NCBI RefSeq assembly: GCF_001984195.1
Contig: NZ_MTQN01000012.1
Coordinates: forward strand, 868,001 to 932,000
Length of the DNA stretch: 64,000 nt
From: Kribbella sp. ALI-6-A
GTDB taxonomy: Bacteria; Actinomycetota; Actinomycetes; Propionibacteriales; Kribbellaceae
Direction of reading: 5' to 3'
Made by a program: the position numbers and the translations under genes. The notes under the pieces are model-generated. The model was given only the letters and a program-made list of their open reading frames with translations, searched no databases and had not been told where the DNA came from. Numbering within the stretch: position 1 is the first letter of the stretch; every line of letters begins with the position of its first letter. This document shows positions 31,541 to 40,320 of this stretch, in pieces.

Positions 31541-32554
31541 TCAGCGCTTGCTGGTGCTCTCGCGCAGCACGACCTCGGGGGCGAAGGTCTCGGTCCGCGG
31601 GTCACCGCCCTCGATCGCGAGCTCCAGCGCACGCCGTCCCATCTGCTCCAGCGGGAGCCGCACCGTGGTCAGCCCCGGCCATACGTCCCGCAGCGTCGCG
31701 ATGTCGTCGAACCCGGCGACCCCGAGCTGACCCGGTACGTCGATGCCGCGCTCGCGCAGCGCCGACATCGCGCCGACCGCCATCACGTCGTTCACCGCGA
31801 ACAGGCAGTCCAGCCCCGGCTCGCGGTCCAGCAACTCGCCGGCCGCGGCATGCCCACCGTCCCGGGTGAACTCGCCCGCCTGCACCGCCACCGGCTCCAG
31901 CCCGGCCTCGGCCAGCCCGGCGACGAACCCGTCCCGCCGGTCCCGCGCCGTCGCCAGCTCCTCCGGCCCAGCCAGTACGCCGAACTTGCGCCAGCCCTGC
32001 TCGACCAGCTCGCGGGCCAGGTCGGCGGCACCCGCGCGGTTGTCCGGCTCGATCGTGTGCGCCGGCATACCGGACTGGCTGACCAGCGCCAGCCCCGCGC
32101 CCGAGGCGAGGAACGCCTCGATCTCGGTCGCCGTACGGGCGAGCTGGTCGGCGTCGGTCCGGCGGCTGCCGATCATCACCGCGGCGCGTGCCCGCTGTGC
32201 GCGCAAAGAGGACAGATAGGCGATCTCGCGCTCGGCGTCGCGGAAGGTACTGGCCATCATCACCAGCAGGTGGCGCTCGTCCGCGGCACGCATCACGCCG
32301 TTCGCGATCGCGGCGAAGTACGGGTCCTCGATGTCGTGCACCAGGATCCCGACCACGTTGGTGGACGACTTGGCCAACGCCTGGGCCTGCGCGTTCGGCG
32401 TGTAGCCGAGCTCGGCGGCCGCCGCGCGGACGCGCTCCTGCAGCTCCGGGCGTGGCACCCGGTCGCCGCCGTTCAGCACGCGGGAGGCGGTCGCGACCGA
32501 CACGCCCGCCCGCTGCGCGACGTCCAGCAATGTCACCGGCGCTCGCAGATTCAC
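31541..32554 (-). CDS. LacI-family transcriptional regulator
   Basis: 337 residues. An N-terminal LacI helix-turn-helix (TLLDVAQRAGVSVATASRVL) and hinge (GYTPNAQAQAL) precede a periplasmic-binding-protein-like effector domain with NVVGILVHDIEDPYF and a C-terminal RLPLEQMGRRALEL motif. The GTG at 32554 was chosen because it directly precedes the HTH and follows a G-rich ribosome site (GGAAGGTGGG). It is monocistronic; its neighbours give no clear sugar substrate. LacI-type palindromes at 48729 and 53372 in this window are possible targets of some LacI member, not necessarily this one. Confidence 0.9.
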   Translation of the reverse strand: MNLRAPVTLLDVAQRAGVSVATASRVLNGGDRVPRPELQERVRAAAAELGYTPNAQAQALAKSSTNVVGILVHDIEDPYFAAIANGVMRAADERHLLVMMASTFRDAEREIAYLSSLRAQRARAAVMIGSRRTDADQLARTATEIEAFLASGAGLALVSQSGMPAHTIEPDNRAGAADLARELVEQGWRKFGVLAGPEELATARDRRDGFVAGLAEAGLEPVAVQAGEFTRDGGHAAAGELLDREPGLDCLFAVNDVMAVGAMSALRERGIDVPGQLGVAGFDDIATLRDVWPGLTTVRLPLEQMGRRALELAIEGGDPRTETFAPEVVLRESTSKR

Positions 32555-32744
32555 TGGCCACCCACCTTCCGTTGCCTCCCCCCGGGTGGCGGTCACACTA
32601 TCGGACCTGTGGTGCCGCTCACGCTGCGTGGCGGCCAAGTGGCCTGGAAGTGACCTTCAGGTGGCGCAGAAGCGGTGCGGGAAGAGTCACGCAATGTCGT
32701 CAGAGCCTGGCTTCTGCGGCCCGGGTTGACTAGCCTTCCCAGCC

Positions 32745-34706
32745 ATGACGACCGTCAGCGCCAGGGTGACCGTCCTGGCCTCGTCCACCGTGCTCTGCCT
32801 GACCACCGCGATCGGCACCGCCACGGCCGCCCCGGCACCCGACGGCTCGCCCGTAGCAGTCCCCGCGGCACCTGCCCCCGCGCTCGAGGCGAGCCTGGCC
32901 GGCGGCCTGCCGGACCACGTCGACGCACAGACGAAGAGCACCCGGCCGGTCTACGACTACGCCGGCGCGATCCGCGAGTCGGTCTACGTCGACACGCGGA
33001 TGGACACCGACTCCGACGGTGTGAACGACGTCATCGCGGTCGACATCGTCCGCCCCCGGGAGACCGACGCGAACGGCGTCCGGATCCCGGTGATCATGGA
33101 CGCCTCGCCGTACTACTCCTGCTGCGGTCGCGGCAACGAGAGCGAGAAGAAGAGCTACGACGCCAACGGCGTCATCCAGAAGATGCCGCTCTACTACGAC
33201 AACTACTTCGTACCGCGCGGCTACGCCGTGGTCGGCGTCGACATCGTCGGCACCAACCGCTCCACCGGTTGCGGCGACGTCGGCGGCGAGGACGAGGTCG
33301 ACTCGGTCGTCGCGGTGATCGACTGGCTGAACGGCCGCAACACGGCCCGTACGTCCGACGGAACCGCCGTGCGCGCGTCGTGGACGACCGGCGCCGTCGG
33401 CATGATCGGCAAGTCGTACGACGGAACGCTGGCCAACGCGGTCGCCGCGACCGGCGTACCGGGGCTGAAGACGATCGTGCCGATCTCGGCGATCTCGTCG
33501 TGGTACGACTACTCGCGCTCCGGCGGGGTGCCGTACTCGATCGACTACATGCCCTGGCTCGGCGAGTACGTCGGCCACGACACGCCCGCCTGCGACGCCG
33601 TACGGGCCGACCTCGGCGAGTCCGACGACGACGAGACCGGCGACTACACGCGTTTCTGGGCCGAGCGTGACTACGTGAAGGACGCCCGCAAGATCAAGGC
33701 CTCGGTGTTCGTCACGCACGGGCTGAGCGACTACAACGTGCAGACCAACCACTTCGCCCAGTGGTGGGACGCGCTGGCCAAGAACCGGGTCCCGCGCAAG
33801 ATCTGGCTCGGGCTGGAGGACCACGTCGATCCGTTCGAGTTCCGGCGGGACGCGTGGGTGGACGAGCTGCACGAGTGGTTCGACTACTGGCTGCAGGGTT
33901 TGCAGAACAACGTGATGCGCTCGCCGCAGGCTTCGGTGGAGGTCGCGCCGGACGTGTGGCGGGACTATCCGACCTGGCCGGCCGTGTCGAAGACCGTGGG
34001 CGTGCCGCTGGCCGCGGGGAAGTTGGGTGCTTACGGCAAGGGAACGGTGACCGTCACCGACGATCCGTCGCTGACCGAGGACACCATCGTCTCGACGCCT
34101 TCGGAGGAGATCGCCGGGCGGCAGATGTTCCTGTCGGCGCCGCTGCCGGCGCCGATCCGGATCAGCGGCACGCCGTCGGTGACCCTGCGGGTGAAGTCGG
34201 ACTCCACGACGACTCCGGTCACCGCGCGGCTGATCGAGTACGGCGAGGCGGAGCGGTACTCGGGGGTTCGTCGGACCAACACGAGTACGTGCGAGGGTGC
34301 CAGCACCGACTACGACGACAGCTGCTACTTCACGGTCGAGAAGACCACCGAGAAGAGCGACCATGGGATTGTCAGCCGGGGTTGGATCGACGCTGCTCAC
34401 AGTTCTTCCCCCGCCCACCCCAAGCCGCTGACCCCAGGTAAGTGGACCACCGTCACCGTGCCGCTGCGGGCGCAGGACGAGGTCATCCCCAAGGGTCGGA
34501 CCCTTGGGCTGGCTGTCACCCTGTCCGACACGGAGTGGACGACGCCCAACGACACGGGCGCGACGGTCGACATCGACCTGGCGCACAGCAAGCTCAACCT
34601 CCCGGTGACCGCCGGCAAGGTCCCGGCACCGGTGAAGCCCCAGCCGCTCGACGTCGACATCACCACACCGACGGAACGGCCTGACCTGCACGATCCGCTG
34701 GGGTAG
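32745..34706 (+). CDS. Secreted Xaa-Pro dipeptidyl-peptidase/CocE-type hydrolase
   Basis: 653 residues with a Sec signal peptide (cleavage near APA/APD, residue 28-32). The S15/CocE alpha/beta-hydrolase domain shows the nucleophile Ser224 in GKSYDG, Asp329 in HGLSDYNV and His360 in EDHVDPF, giving a complete triad. A C-terminal beta-jelly-roll of the X-Pro peptidase type follows (about 420-640). Substrate may be Xaa-Pro peptides or esters/amides; it cannot be fixed from sequence. No strong Shine-Dalgarno precedes the ATG. The ending has a short Pro/Thr tail. Confidence 0.88.
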   Translation: MTTVSARVTVLASSTVLCLTTAIGTATAAPAPDGSPVAVPAAPAPALEASLAGGLPDHVDAQTKSTRPVYDYAGAIRESVYVDTRMDTDSDGVNDVIAVDIVRPRETDANGVRIPVIMDASPYYSCCGRGNESEKKSYDANGVIQKMPLYYDNYFVPRGYAVVGVDIVGTNRSTGCGDVGGEDEVDSVVAVIDWLNGRNTARTSDGTAVRASWTTGAVGMIGKSYDGTLANAVAATGVPGLKTIVPISAISSWYDYSRSGGVPYSIDYMPWLGEYVGHDTPACDAVRADLGESDDDETGDYTRFWAERDYVKDARKIKASVFVTHGLSDYNVQTNHFAQWWDALAKNRVPRKIWLGLEDHVDPFEFRRDAWVDELHEWFDYWLQGLQNNVMRSPQASVEVAPDVWRDYPTWPAVSKTVGVPLAAGKLGAYGKGTVTVTDDPSLTEDTIVSTPSEEIAGRQMFLSAPLPAPIRISGTPSVTLRVKSDSTTTPVTARLIEYGEAERYSGVRRTNTSTCEGASTDYDDSCYFTVEKTTEKSDHGIVSRGWIDAAHSSSPAHPKPLTPGKWTTVTVPLRAQDEVIPKGRTLGLAVTLSDTEWTTPNDTGATVDIDLAHSKLNLPVTAGKVPAPVKPQPLDVDITTPTERPDLHDPLG

Positions 34707-34772
34707 TTCTCCCACGCGGCCGACTACGCCCGCTCCTTCGTCGCGGGCTTCGCAGTCCGCTCCCACCCGCCC

Positions 34773-34814
34773 GGGTGCGAGCTTGGCGCCCTGGGGTGCG
34801 GGCTTAGCGCCCTG
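34773..34814. repeat. Tandem 21-bp duplication
   Basis: Two adjacent 21-base copies differing at two positions (GGGTGCGAGCTTGGCGCCCTG, then the same with G and A changes), in the gene-poor 34707-35505 interval. Their role is unknown. Confidence 0.6.
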
Positions 34815-34994
34815 ACTGACTGCAGGAAATCCCGCCGCGCCGGATCGGATGCGGTACGCGAGTCGGACCATGCCCCGGCGCGTCGATCCGGGCCGACTCG
34901 CCCACGGCTGGCGGCCTCGCCCGTTCTGGCTGACGACAGGTGATTCGGTGCGAAGGTCGACGTCGTCCGCGCAGTTGCCGGGGCGGCGCGGAGG

Positions 34995-35096
34995 CGGACG
35001 TGCAGCACTCACCGACCCGTCGCCTTGAGCTGTTCTGAGGCGTGAACCGTCTCGCGACAAGCGCCTAGCGAGTGGTTGATGAGTGGTGCACGTCCG
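34995..35096. repeat. Long hairpin repeat, distant member of the 52-kb family
   Basis: Outer arms CGGACGTGCAGCACTCACC and, inverted, GAGTGGTGCACGTCCG enclose about 65 bases. The arm text (AGCACTCACC...GAGTGGTGC) matches that of the four copies at 52133-52862, 17 kb away. The inner GAGCTGTTCTGAG is a diverged form of the loop core seen there. Apart from this, the 34707-35505 interval holds the tandem duplication and a VOC gene fragment. Confidence 0.7.
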
Positions 35097-35156
35097 GCTC
35101 AACCCGCGTCGAGGGCGCCGACGCCCCACGAGATTGCATTAACCGCGTCGCAGCGC

Positions 35157-35325
35157 TCAGTCCAGGCAGAACTCGTTGCCCTCGAGATGCACCCGGTTCT
35201 TCACGACCTTTGCCCTCGGGGACCCTCTGGAAGAACAGCCGCGGTCCCTCGCCGGTGGGATCGACGCAGGCGAGCGCCGCGCCCTGATCCTCGGCCGGCT
35301 GCGCGCAAAAGCCGATGGCCTCTGG
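35157..35325 (-). pseudogene. Degraded glyoxalase-like (VOC) gene fragment
   Basis: On the minus strand one frame reads LACVDPTGEGPRLFFQRVPE, typical of actinobacterial VOC/glyoxalase-like domains. The next frame then continues VVKNRVHLEGNEFCLD before a TGA at 35157-35159. This shows a frameshift at about 35209 plus loss of the segment that normally lies between the NRVHLD strand and the terminal DPEGNEFC. No N-terminal half is present. It is a remnant, not a gene. Confidence 0.75.
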
Positions 35326-35505
35326 ACGAGAACGTTCGCATACGTTCCGTAATTACCGATCAGCTGATTGTGACGGATTCCGCTCGGTCGCCTTGCGGTT
35401 CGGTTGCTTCGATAACGGTGGGAAGTGATGGCTGCCCAGGCGCAGTGCGCCCTAGTTTCTGCGGTGAACTTCCACGATCACCAGTGAACTGAAGGGTGCA
35501 CAGAG

Positions 35506-35859
35506 ATGATGAAGACGTTTTTCCGGGCCGCGCTGGCTAGTGCAGTGGTGGCGACCTCGGCCCTGACCGCGGCGACGACGGCCTCCGCGGGAGCGAACGG
35601 CTGCGTCTGGATCGGCTTCGACGGCGGCGGTCGCGTGGTGACCCAGCACCAGTCCGGATGCGTCTCCGGGACCTACCACATGGACATCTTCTACCCGGGA
35701 GTGCACGACTCCAGCGGTGCGTACTACTGGAACGGCGGGATCAAGCGCACGACTTGGAACCGGATTCCCACCCCTGGCACGAAGGTCTGCGCCCAGGTGT
35801 GGCGGCACAAGTCCGACGGCAGCTACGAGAGTGGCGGCCTGCCCTGCGAGACGCGATAG
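35506..35859 (+). CDS. Small secreted cysteine-containing protein
   Basis: 117 residues with a signal peptide (MMKTFFRAALASAVVATSAL, cleavage near ASA, residue 27). The mature part is about 90 residues, beta-rich, with four Cys (probably two disulfides) and aromatic clusters. No known enzyme motif was recognised. The alternative ATG one codon later is equally plausible. It stands alone and ends at a hairpin. Small extracellular proteins of this layout are common in Streptomyces-like secretomes; function unknown. Confidence 0.7.
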   Translation: MMKTFFRAALASAVVATSALTAATTASAGANGCVWIGFDGGGRVVTQHQSGCVSGTYHMDIFYPGVHDSSGAYYWNGGIKRTTWNRIPTPGTKVCAQVWRHKSDGSYESGGLPCETR

Positions 35860-35870
35860 CACCGTGGGCG

Positions 35871-35891
35871 GCCCGGCCGTCAGGGCCGGGC
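35871..35891 (+). terminator. Hairpin after the small secreted protein gene
   Basis: Perfect 8-bp stem GCCCGGCC/GGCCGGGC with a 5-base loop, extendable outward with a bulge, starting 12 bases after the stop. Confidence 0.6.
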
Positions 35892-35972
35892 TGTCCGCCT
35901 TCGCCGACGACAGATCGTCTCGGATATAGGAAAGGCTCGCACTGAGCCGTTCCCGGGATCTAGGGTTGGCGG

Positions 35973-38294
35973 GTGCTCAAGCGTGAGGTGGTTCAGAAGG
36001 ACGAAACGGGCGGCCGGGGAGCGGGGCGGTTGTGGTACGACGCGCCCGCGGAGCGGTGGTTCGAAGCGCTGCCGGTGGGAAACGGGAACGTCGGAGGGAT
36101 GGTCTTCTCCGGAAACCACGCCGAGCGGGTTCGGTTGTCCGCGGCCACTGCCTGGTCCGGGGCGCCGGGGGACAGCGACGTCAGCTCGACCGCGTTGAAG
36201 TACCTTCCGCAGATTCGGCGGTTGTTGCTGAGTGGCGAGTACGCCGAGGCGCAGGCGCTGGCTGATCAGCATCTGCCGGGGCGGCCGTCGTCGTTCGGGA
36301 CGAATGTTCCGTTGCCGGAACTGGTGGTCGAGCACCGGGCCGATGGCGAGATCAGCGGATACGAGCGGTCGCTGGAGCTGGACGACGCGATCGTGCGGTC
36401 GCGGTTCGTCAAGGGTGGCGTGAGCTTCGAGCGGGAGGTGTTTGCCACCAACGTCGCCGGAGTGCTGGTGGCGCAGATCAGGAGCAGCGCGCCGGTGCAG
36501 CACACGGTCGGCTTCAGTGCGGATGCGATTCCTGCTGAGGTGACGGTGGAGGGCGAGACGCTGGTACTGCGTGGGCACGCGTACGAGAGCCTGCACAGCA
36601 ACGGCATGGTCGGGAGCACGGTCGAGATCCACGCGAAGGTGCTGACCGACGGCGACGTCGAGGCCGGCGAGGACAAGCTGACGGTGAACGGCGCCACCAC
36701 CGTCACGGCGATTGTTGCTGTAGGCACCGATTGGCGCGGGACAGACCCGACCGCACAGGCGCGGGCGTTGCTCGAGGACCTGCCGGCCTACGACGTACTG
36801 AAGCAGGAGCATCGGGAAGACCACGCGGCACTGATGGGCAGAGTCGGAGTGGATCTCGGCTCGAGCGACCCAGCGGTCCGGGAACTGCCGACGGACGAGC
36901 GGCGCGAGCTGTTCGCGAAGGGTGGCGAGGATCCCGAATTGGTTGCCCTGTACTTCCAGTACGGGCGGTACCTCACCATCGCCGGCTCACGAGCCAACTC
37001 CCCACTTCCCCTTGCCTTGCAGGGATTGTGGAACGACGGCCGCGCCTCGGGCGGCCCCTGGACGAACGACTTCCACCTCGACATCAACACCCAGCAGAAC
37101 TACTGGGCGGCCGAGATCACCAACCTCGGCGAGTGTCACCAGCCGCTGTTCGGACTGATCGACGGGCTTCGGGCCAGCGGGAGCAAGACGGCCGCCGAGA
37201 TGTACGGCGCGCCGGGCTGGGTCTCGCACACGGTGTCCAACGCCTGGAGCTACACCGCGCCGGGCTGGGGGCTCGGGTGGGGGCTGCACGTCACCAGCGG
37301 GATCTGGATCTCGCTGCAGTTGTGGGAGCACTTCGAGTACCACCGGGACCTGACGTTCCTGGCCGACCGCGCGTACCCGGTGCTGAAGGACGCGGCGCAG
37401 TTCTTCCTGGCCTACCTGACCGAAAACCCCGACACCGGCTACCTGCTCAGCGGGCCGTCGGACTCGCCGGAGAACTGGTACGTCGCGCCGTCGGGCGACA
37501 AGTGCTCGATCTCGCTCGGCAACACCACCGACCGGGTCCTGATCGAAGCCCTGTTCCGGATCTGCAGCGAGTCGTCGGAGCTGCTCGGGATCGACGAGGA
37601 CTTCCGCGCGCAACTGGCGGCCGCCCGCGCGAAGCTGCCGCCGTTCCAGATCGGCAAGCACGGGCAGCTGCAGGAGTGGCTGCACGACTTCGACGAGGCC
37701 GAGCCCAACCACCGGCACACCTCGCACCTGATCGCGCTCTACCCCGAGCGGCAGATCACCCCGCGGACGACGCCCGAGCTGGCCCGCGCGGCCGAGGTGA
37801 TCATCGAGCGCCGGCAGCGCGTCGACGGGTGGGAGCAGACCGAGTGGGTCGAGGCGAACCTGATCGCGTTCTACGCACGCCTGCAGAAGGGGGATCTCGC
37901 GGTACAGCACGTCCGCCAGCTGATCGCGGACGCGAGCGAGGACAACCTGCTCTCGTACTCCGTCGCCGGCATCGCCGGGGTGGACGAGAACATCTACGCC
38001 TTCGACGGCAACTCCGGTGGGACCGGCGCGATGGCCGAACTGTTCGTGCAGTCGACCGGTACGGAGATCGAGCTGCTCCCCGCCCTGCCGGCCGCCTGGC
38101 CGACGGGGTCGATCACCGGGTTGCGGGCCCGGGGTGGCTACACCGTCGACCTCACCTGGGCGGACGGACAGCTGGTCAGCGCCGACCTCACGGCGGCCGC
38201 CACCTCGGCTCCGCAGCAGGTGCGCGTGGGCGACCAGCTGATCGATCTCGACCTAGGCCCGGGCGAGACGGCCCGGATCAGCGCCCACCGGTAG
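35973..38294 (+). CDS. Glycoside hydrolase family 95, alpha-L-fucosidase-like
   Basis: 773 residues. N-terminal GH95 beta-sandwich begins LWYDAPAERWFEALPVGNG, followed by the (alpha/alpha)6 barrel. Family marks include NTQQNYWAAEITNLGECH, GPSDSPENWY (candidate general acid Glu500), the NHRHTSHLIALYPERQI block, and FDGNSGGTGAM (candidate base-region Asp678). A C-terminal beta domain (about 700-773) closes the protein. No signal peptide is seen, so it may act intracellularly on imported fucosides or related alpha-galactosides. GTG start at 35973; a start closer to LWYDAP is not supported by a ribosome site. No transporter is adjacent. Confidence 0.9.
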   Translation: MLKREVVQKDETGGRGAGRLWYDAPAERWFEALPVGNGNVGGMVFSGNHAERVRLSAATAWSGAPGDSDVSSTALKYLPQIRRLLLSGEYAEAQALADQHLPGRPSSFGTNVPLPELVVEHRADGEISGYERSLELDDAIVRSRFVKGGVSFEREVFATNVAGVLVAQIRSSAPVQHTVGFSADAIPAEVTVEGETLVLRGHAYESLHSNGMVGSTVEIHAKVLTDGDVEAGEDKLTVNGATTVTAIVAVGTDWRGTDPTAQARALLEDLPAYDVLKQEHREDHAALMGRVGVDLGSSDPAVRELPTDERRELFAKGGEDPELVALYFQYGRYLTIAGSRANSPLPLALQGLWNDGRASGGPWTNDFHLDINTQQNYWAAEITNLGECHQPLFGLIDGLRASGSKTAAEMYGAPGWVSHTVSNAWSYTAPGWGLGWGLHVTSGIWISLQLWEHFEYHRDLTFLADRAYPVLKDAAQFFLAYLTENPDTGYLLSGPSDSPENWYVAPSGDKCSISLGNTTDRVLIEALFRICSESSELLGIDEDFRAQLAAARAKLPPFQIGKHGQLQEWLHDFDEAEPNHRHTSHLIALYPERQITPRTTPELARAAEVIIERRQRVDGWEQTEWVEANLIAFYARLQKGDLAVQHVRQLIADASEDNLLSYSVAGIAGVDENIYAFDGNSGGTGAMAELFVQSTGTEIELLPALPAAWPTGSITGLRARGGYTVDLTWADGQLVSADLTAAATSAPQQVRVGDQLIDLDLGPGETARISAHR

Positions 38295-38321
38295 GACCCC
38301 ACCGGGTTCTAGCCTGAGCGC

Positions 38322-38873
38322 ATGCGCCACGCGTCGATGGGTCTGACAGCGGTCGTGCTCTGTGCGACCGCTGTCCTGACCGGCTGTGGCCCCCGGCCCG
38401 CCGCGGCCAAGGTCGGCATGACCGTCGACGACGCCGGCCGCCCGGTGATCGTGCTGCAGGACTGCAAGGAAGGTGACATGGTCGAGCTGCAGATCTTCGA
38501 CGAGTCGCGCACTGAGCACCTGTCACCAGGAGTCGGCCGGGAGCTTCCGATCGCCGTCTACACGGCGCGGGAGGGATCCAAGTCGGTCCAGCAGATCCCG
38601 GTCGCGACCGGCAGCGCCGACTGGGAGCCGGTCACGGTGGTCCCGGAGTTGCGGCCGGGGACGGCGTACCGGGTCCGCAGTTGGGGTGAGGGCCACGAAT
38701 CGTTCGGCGGACTAACGACCTTCACGCCGAACGACCTGAAGGCGCTGAAGCCGGGCGAGGTCCGGTACGGCGTACCGCGGACGGTGAAGTCGACGCCCGG
38801 GGTGTCACCGAACTACGACGACGAGTACCGGGTGTCCTCGCTCGACGAGTTCACGCCCTCCCAGTGCGACTGA
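38322..38873 (+). CDS. Putative lipoprotein
   Basis: 183 residues with a lipoprotein signal: hydrophobic TAVVLCATAVLTGC with lipobox LTGC and lipidated Cys near residue 22. The mature protein is beta-rich with a PxxVVPELRPGTAYRVRSW segment resembling a fibronectin/Ig-like strand pair. No function recognised. It follows the GH95 gene by 27 bases on the same strand and could be co-transcribed. Confidence 0.75.
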   Translation: MRHASMGLTAVVLCATAVLTGCGPRPAAAKVGMTVDDAGRPVIVLQDCKEGDMVELQIFDESRTEHLSPGVGRELPIAVYTAREGSKSVQQIPVATGSADWEPVTVVPELRPGTAYRVRSWGEGHESFGGLTTFTPNDLKALKPGEVRYGVPRTVKSTPGVSPNYDDEYRVSSLDEFTPSQCD

Positions 38874-38886
38874 CCAGGCGCAGGGG

Positions 38887-39807
38887 CTAACCCGCGACGA
38901 ACTGCATCGGGTCGCCGAAGCCGAGGTCGGTGACGCCGGCGGAGTGGAACGCGCCGACCAGCACGCAGCGCCGGTGCGCCGCGAAAGTGAGCACGTGCGC
39001 CACCATGCCGCCGTAGGTGAACACTCTGGGCGGTTCGCAGGTGGTGTCGACGAAGCTCTCGTCGAACCGGCCCTCGTCGTTCAGCCTGTTGACCAGGGCA
39101 ACAAAGCGCGCGCCCGCGGAGGCGTGCCGGTCGCGCAGCTCCGGGATCGGTGTCGTCACCGAGCGACCGCACTCCGGCACCTGGAACGGCCGGTCCTCGA
39201 CCGAGGCGAGCCACATCTCCTCCTGCCAGACCAGGCGGTCCAGCAGGTACCGGATCGACGTGTCGTCGTCGATCCCCTCGACCGACAGCTCGATCGGCCG
39301 GTCCAGCGCCGCGGCGTCGAGCCGGGCACCCCGCTCGATCAGTTCGCCGGTGAGCCACACGTGGTGCTCGACCATCCGGACCAGAACGTCCATCCCTGAC
39401 ACCTTTCTCCGCGCGGGCAGCCGCAACCCCGCTGGTGGCTGGAAGTGCACGCCGCTCGGCGCGGCCAGGAAGAACACCCGGGACGGCTCGCACCGCCAGG
39501 CACGCGGCGACATCCCGTACGCCCGCGCGAAGGCCCGGGTGAACGCCTCGTGCGAGCCGTAGCCCGCGTCGACCGCGATCGGCAGCACGCCGACGTCCTC
39601 GGCCAGCAGCCGGTACGCCGCTCGCTCGAGCAGCAGCCGGCGCCGGAACGCGCCGGGCGGCTCCCCGGCCGCCGCACTGATCACCCGGTCGAAGTGGAAC
39701 CGGGACAGGTACGCCCGGCGAGCGAGCGCGTCTGCGCTCACCACCTCCCCGGAGCCGTCCAGGCTCTCCGCCACAGCCGCCACGAACTCGGCGTACACAT
39801 CCTTCAT
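38887..39807 (-). CDS. AraC-type HTH regulator fused to a DinB-like domain
   Basis: 306 residues. Residues 1-115 form an AraC-family DNA-binding domain (LARRAYLSRFHFDRVISAA, then GYGSHEAFTRAFARAYGMSP). Residues 145-306 form a DinB/YfiT-like four-helix bundle with metal-type His pairs (EHHVWLTGE, VWQEEMWLAS, MVAHVLTFAAHRR). DinB-like bundles bind metal and often act as thiol-dependent enzymes. The order HTH then DinB suggests a regulator sensing a small molecule or metal, by inference. The ATG at 39807 is preceded by GGGG; longer upstream reading has no domain content. It diverges from the PadR operon. Confidence 0.8.
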   Translation of the reverse strand: MKDVYAEFVAAVAESLDGSGEVVSADALARRAYLSRFHFDRVISAAAGEPPGAFRRRLLLERAAYRLLAEDVGVLPIAVDAGYGSHEAFTRAFARAYGMSPRAWRCEPSRVFFLAAPSGVHFQPPAGLRLPARRKVSGMDVLVRMVEHHVWLTGELIERGARLDAAALDRPIELSVEGIDDDTSIRYLLDRLVWQEEMWLASVEDRPFQVPECGRSVTTPIPELRDRHASAGARFVALVNRLNDEGRFDESFVDTTCEPPRVFTYGGMVAHVLTFAAHRRCVLVGAFHSAGVTDLGFGDPMQFVAG

Positions 39808-39880
39808 GTCCCCACTGTGCCGCCTGCACGGGCGGCCGGACTTGATCGAACTTGCGGACCCGTCGGTGTGGGCGATGCGG

Positions 39881-39905
39881 ACTACTGCGGGATGTGTAGT
39901 AGTGT
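39881..39905 (+). promoter_or_regulatory. Candidate PadR operator and promoter
   Basis: Inverted repeat ACTACT (39881-39886) and AGTAGT (39898-39903), 11 bases apart. It overlaps TAGTGT (39900-39905), a fair -10 element, in the divergent gap before the padR gene. PadR proteins commonly autoregulate through such dyads. Confidence 0.45.
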
Positions 39906-39987
39906 GAACGGCAGAGCACCGCCGGTCCGGTCTGAGGGGCCCGGGGCGGCGGTGCGCCGAAGGTGTGGCCGACAGCGGGAGAGGTCG

Positions 39988-40320
39988 ATGGATCCGAGCC
40001 AGTTGCTCAAGGGCGTGCTGGACCTGGCGGTGCTCGCCGTCCTGCGCGACGCCGACGGATACGGGTACGACGTGCTGCGGCGGCTGCGGGCCGCCGGGCT
40101 CGAGGACGTCGCGGACGCCTCGGTCTACGGGACGCTGCGGCGGCTGTTCGCGGCCGGCGCGCTGACGTCGTACGTGCAGCCCAGCGAGGAAGGGCCGCAC
40201 CGCAAGTACTACGGACTGAACCAGACCGGACTGGACCTGCTGGCCGAGTCCACCAAGACCTGGAACCACTTCGCCGGCACCATGGCGGGCCTGCTGACCA
40301 AGAAGGAGGAGGCGGCGTGA
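39988..40320 (+). CDS. PadR-family transcriptional regulator
   Basis: 110 residues, a short PadR. Winged helix (LDLAVLAVLRDADGYGYDVLRRL ... ASVYGTLRRLFAAGALTSY) and a C-terminal dimer helix. The start ATG at 39988 has GGGAGAGG upstream. Its stop overlaps the start of the next gene as GTGA, so regulator and membrane partner are coupled. PadR/HAAS pairs of this type are widespread in Firmicutes and actinobacteria and respond to envelope or drug cues. Confidence 0.93.
   Translation: MDPSQLLKGVLDLAVLAVLRDADGYGYDVLRRLRAAGLEDVADASVYGTLRRLFAAGALTSYVQPSEEGPHRKYYGLNQTGLDLLAESTKTWNHFAGTMAGLLTKKEEAA

Noticed and set aside
34724..35008. A 94-codon minus-strand frame in the gap after the S15/CocE gene
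   Set aside because: No ribosome site or domain, overlaps a tandem duplication and a hairpin repeat arm, composition like non-coding sequence.
32730..35129. A 799-codon minus-strand frame opposite the S15/CocE gene
   Set aside because: The + strand has a signal peptide and a full catalytic triad; the minus frame is low-complexity Arg/Val text typical of a shadow.
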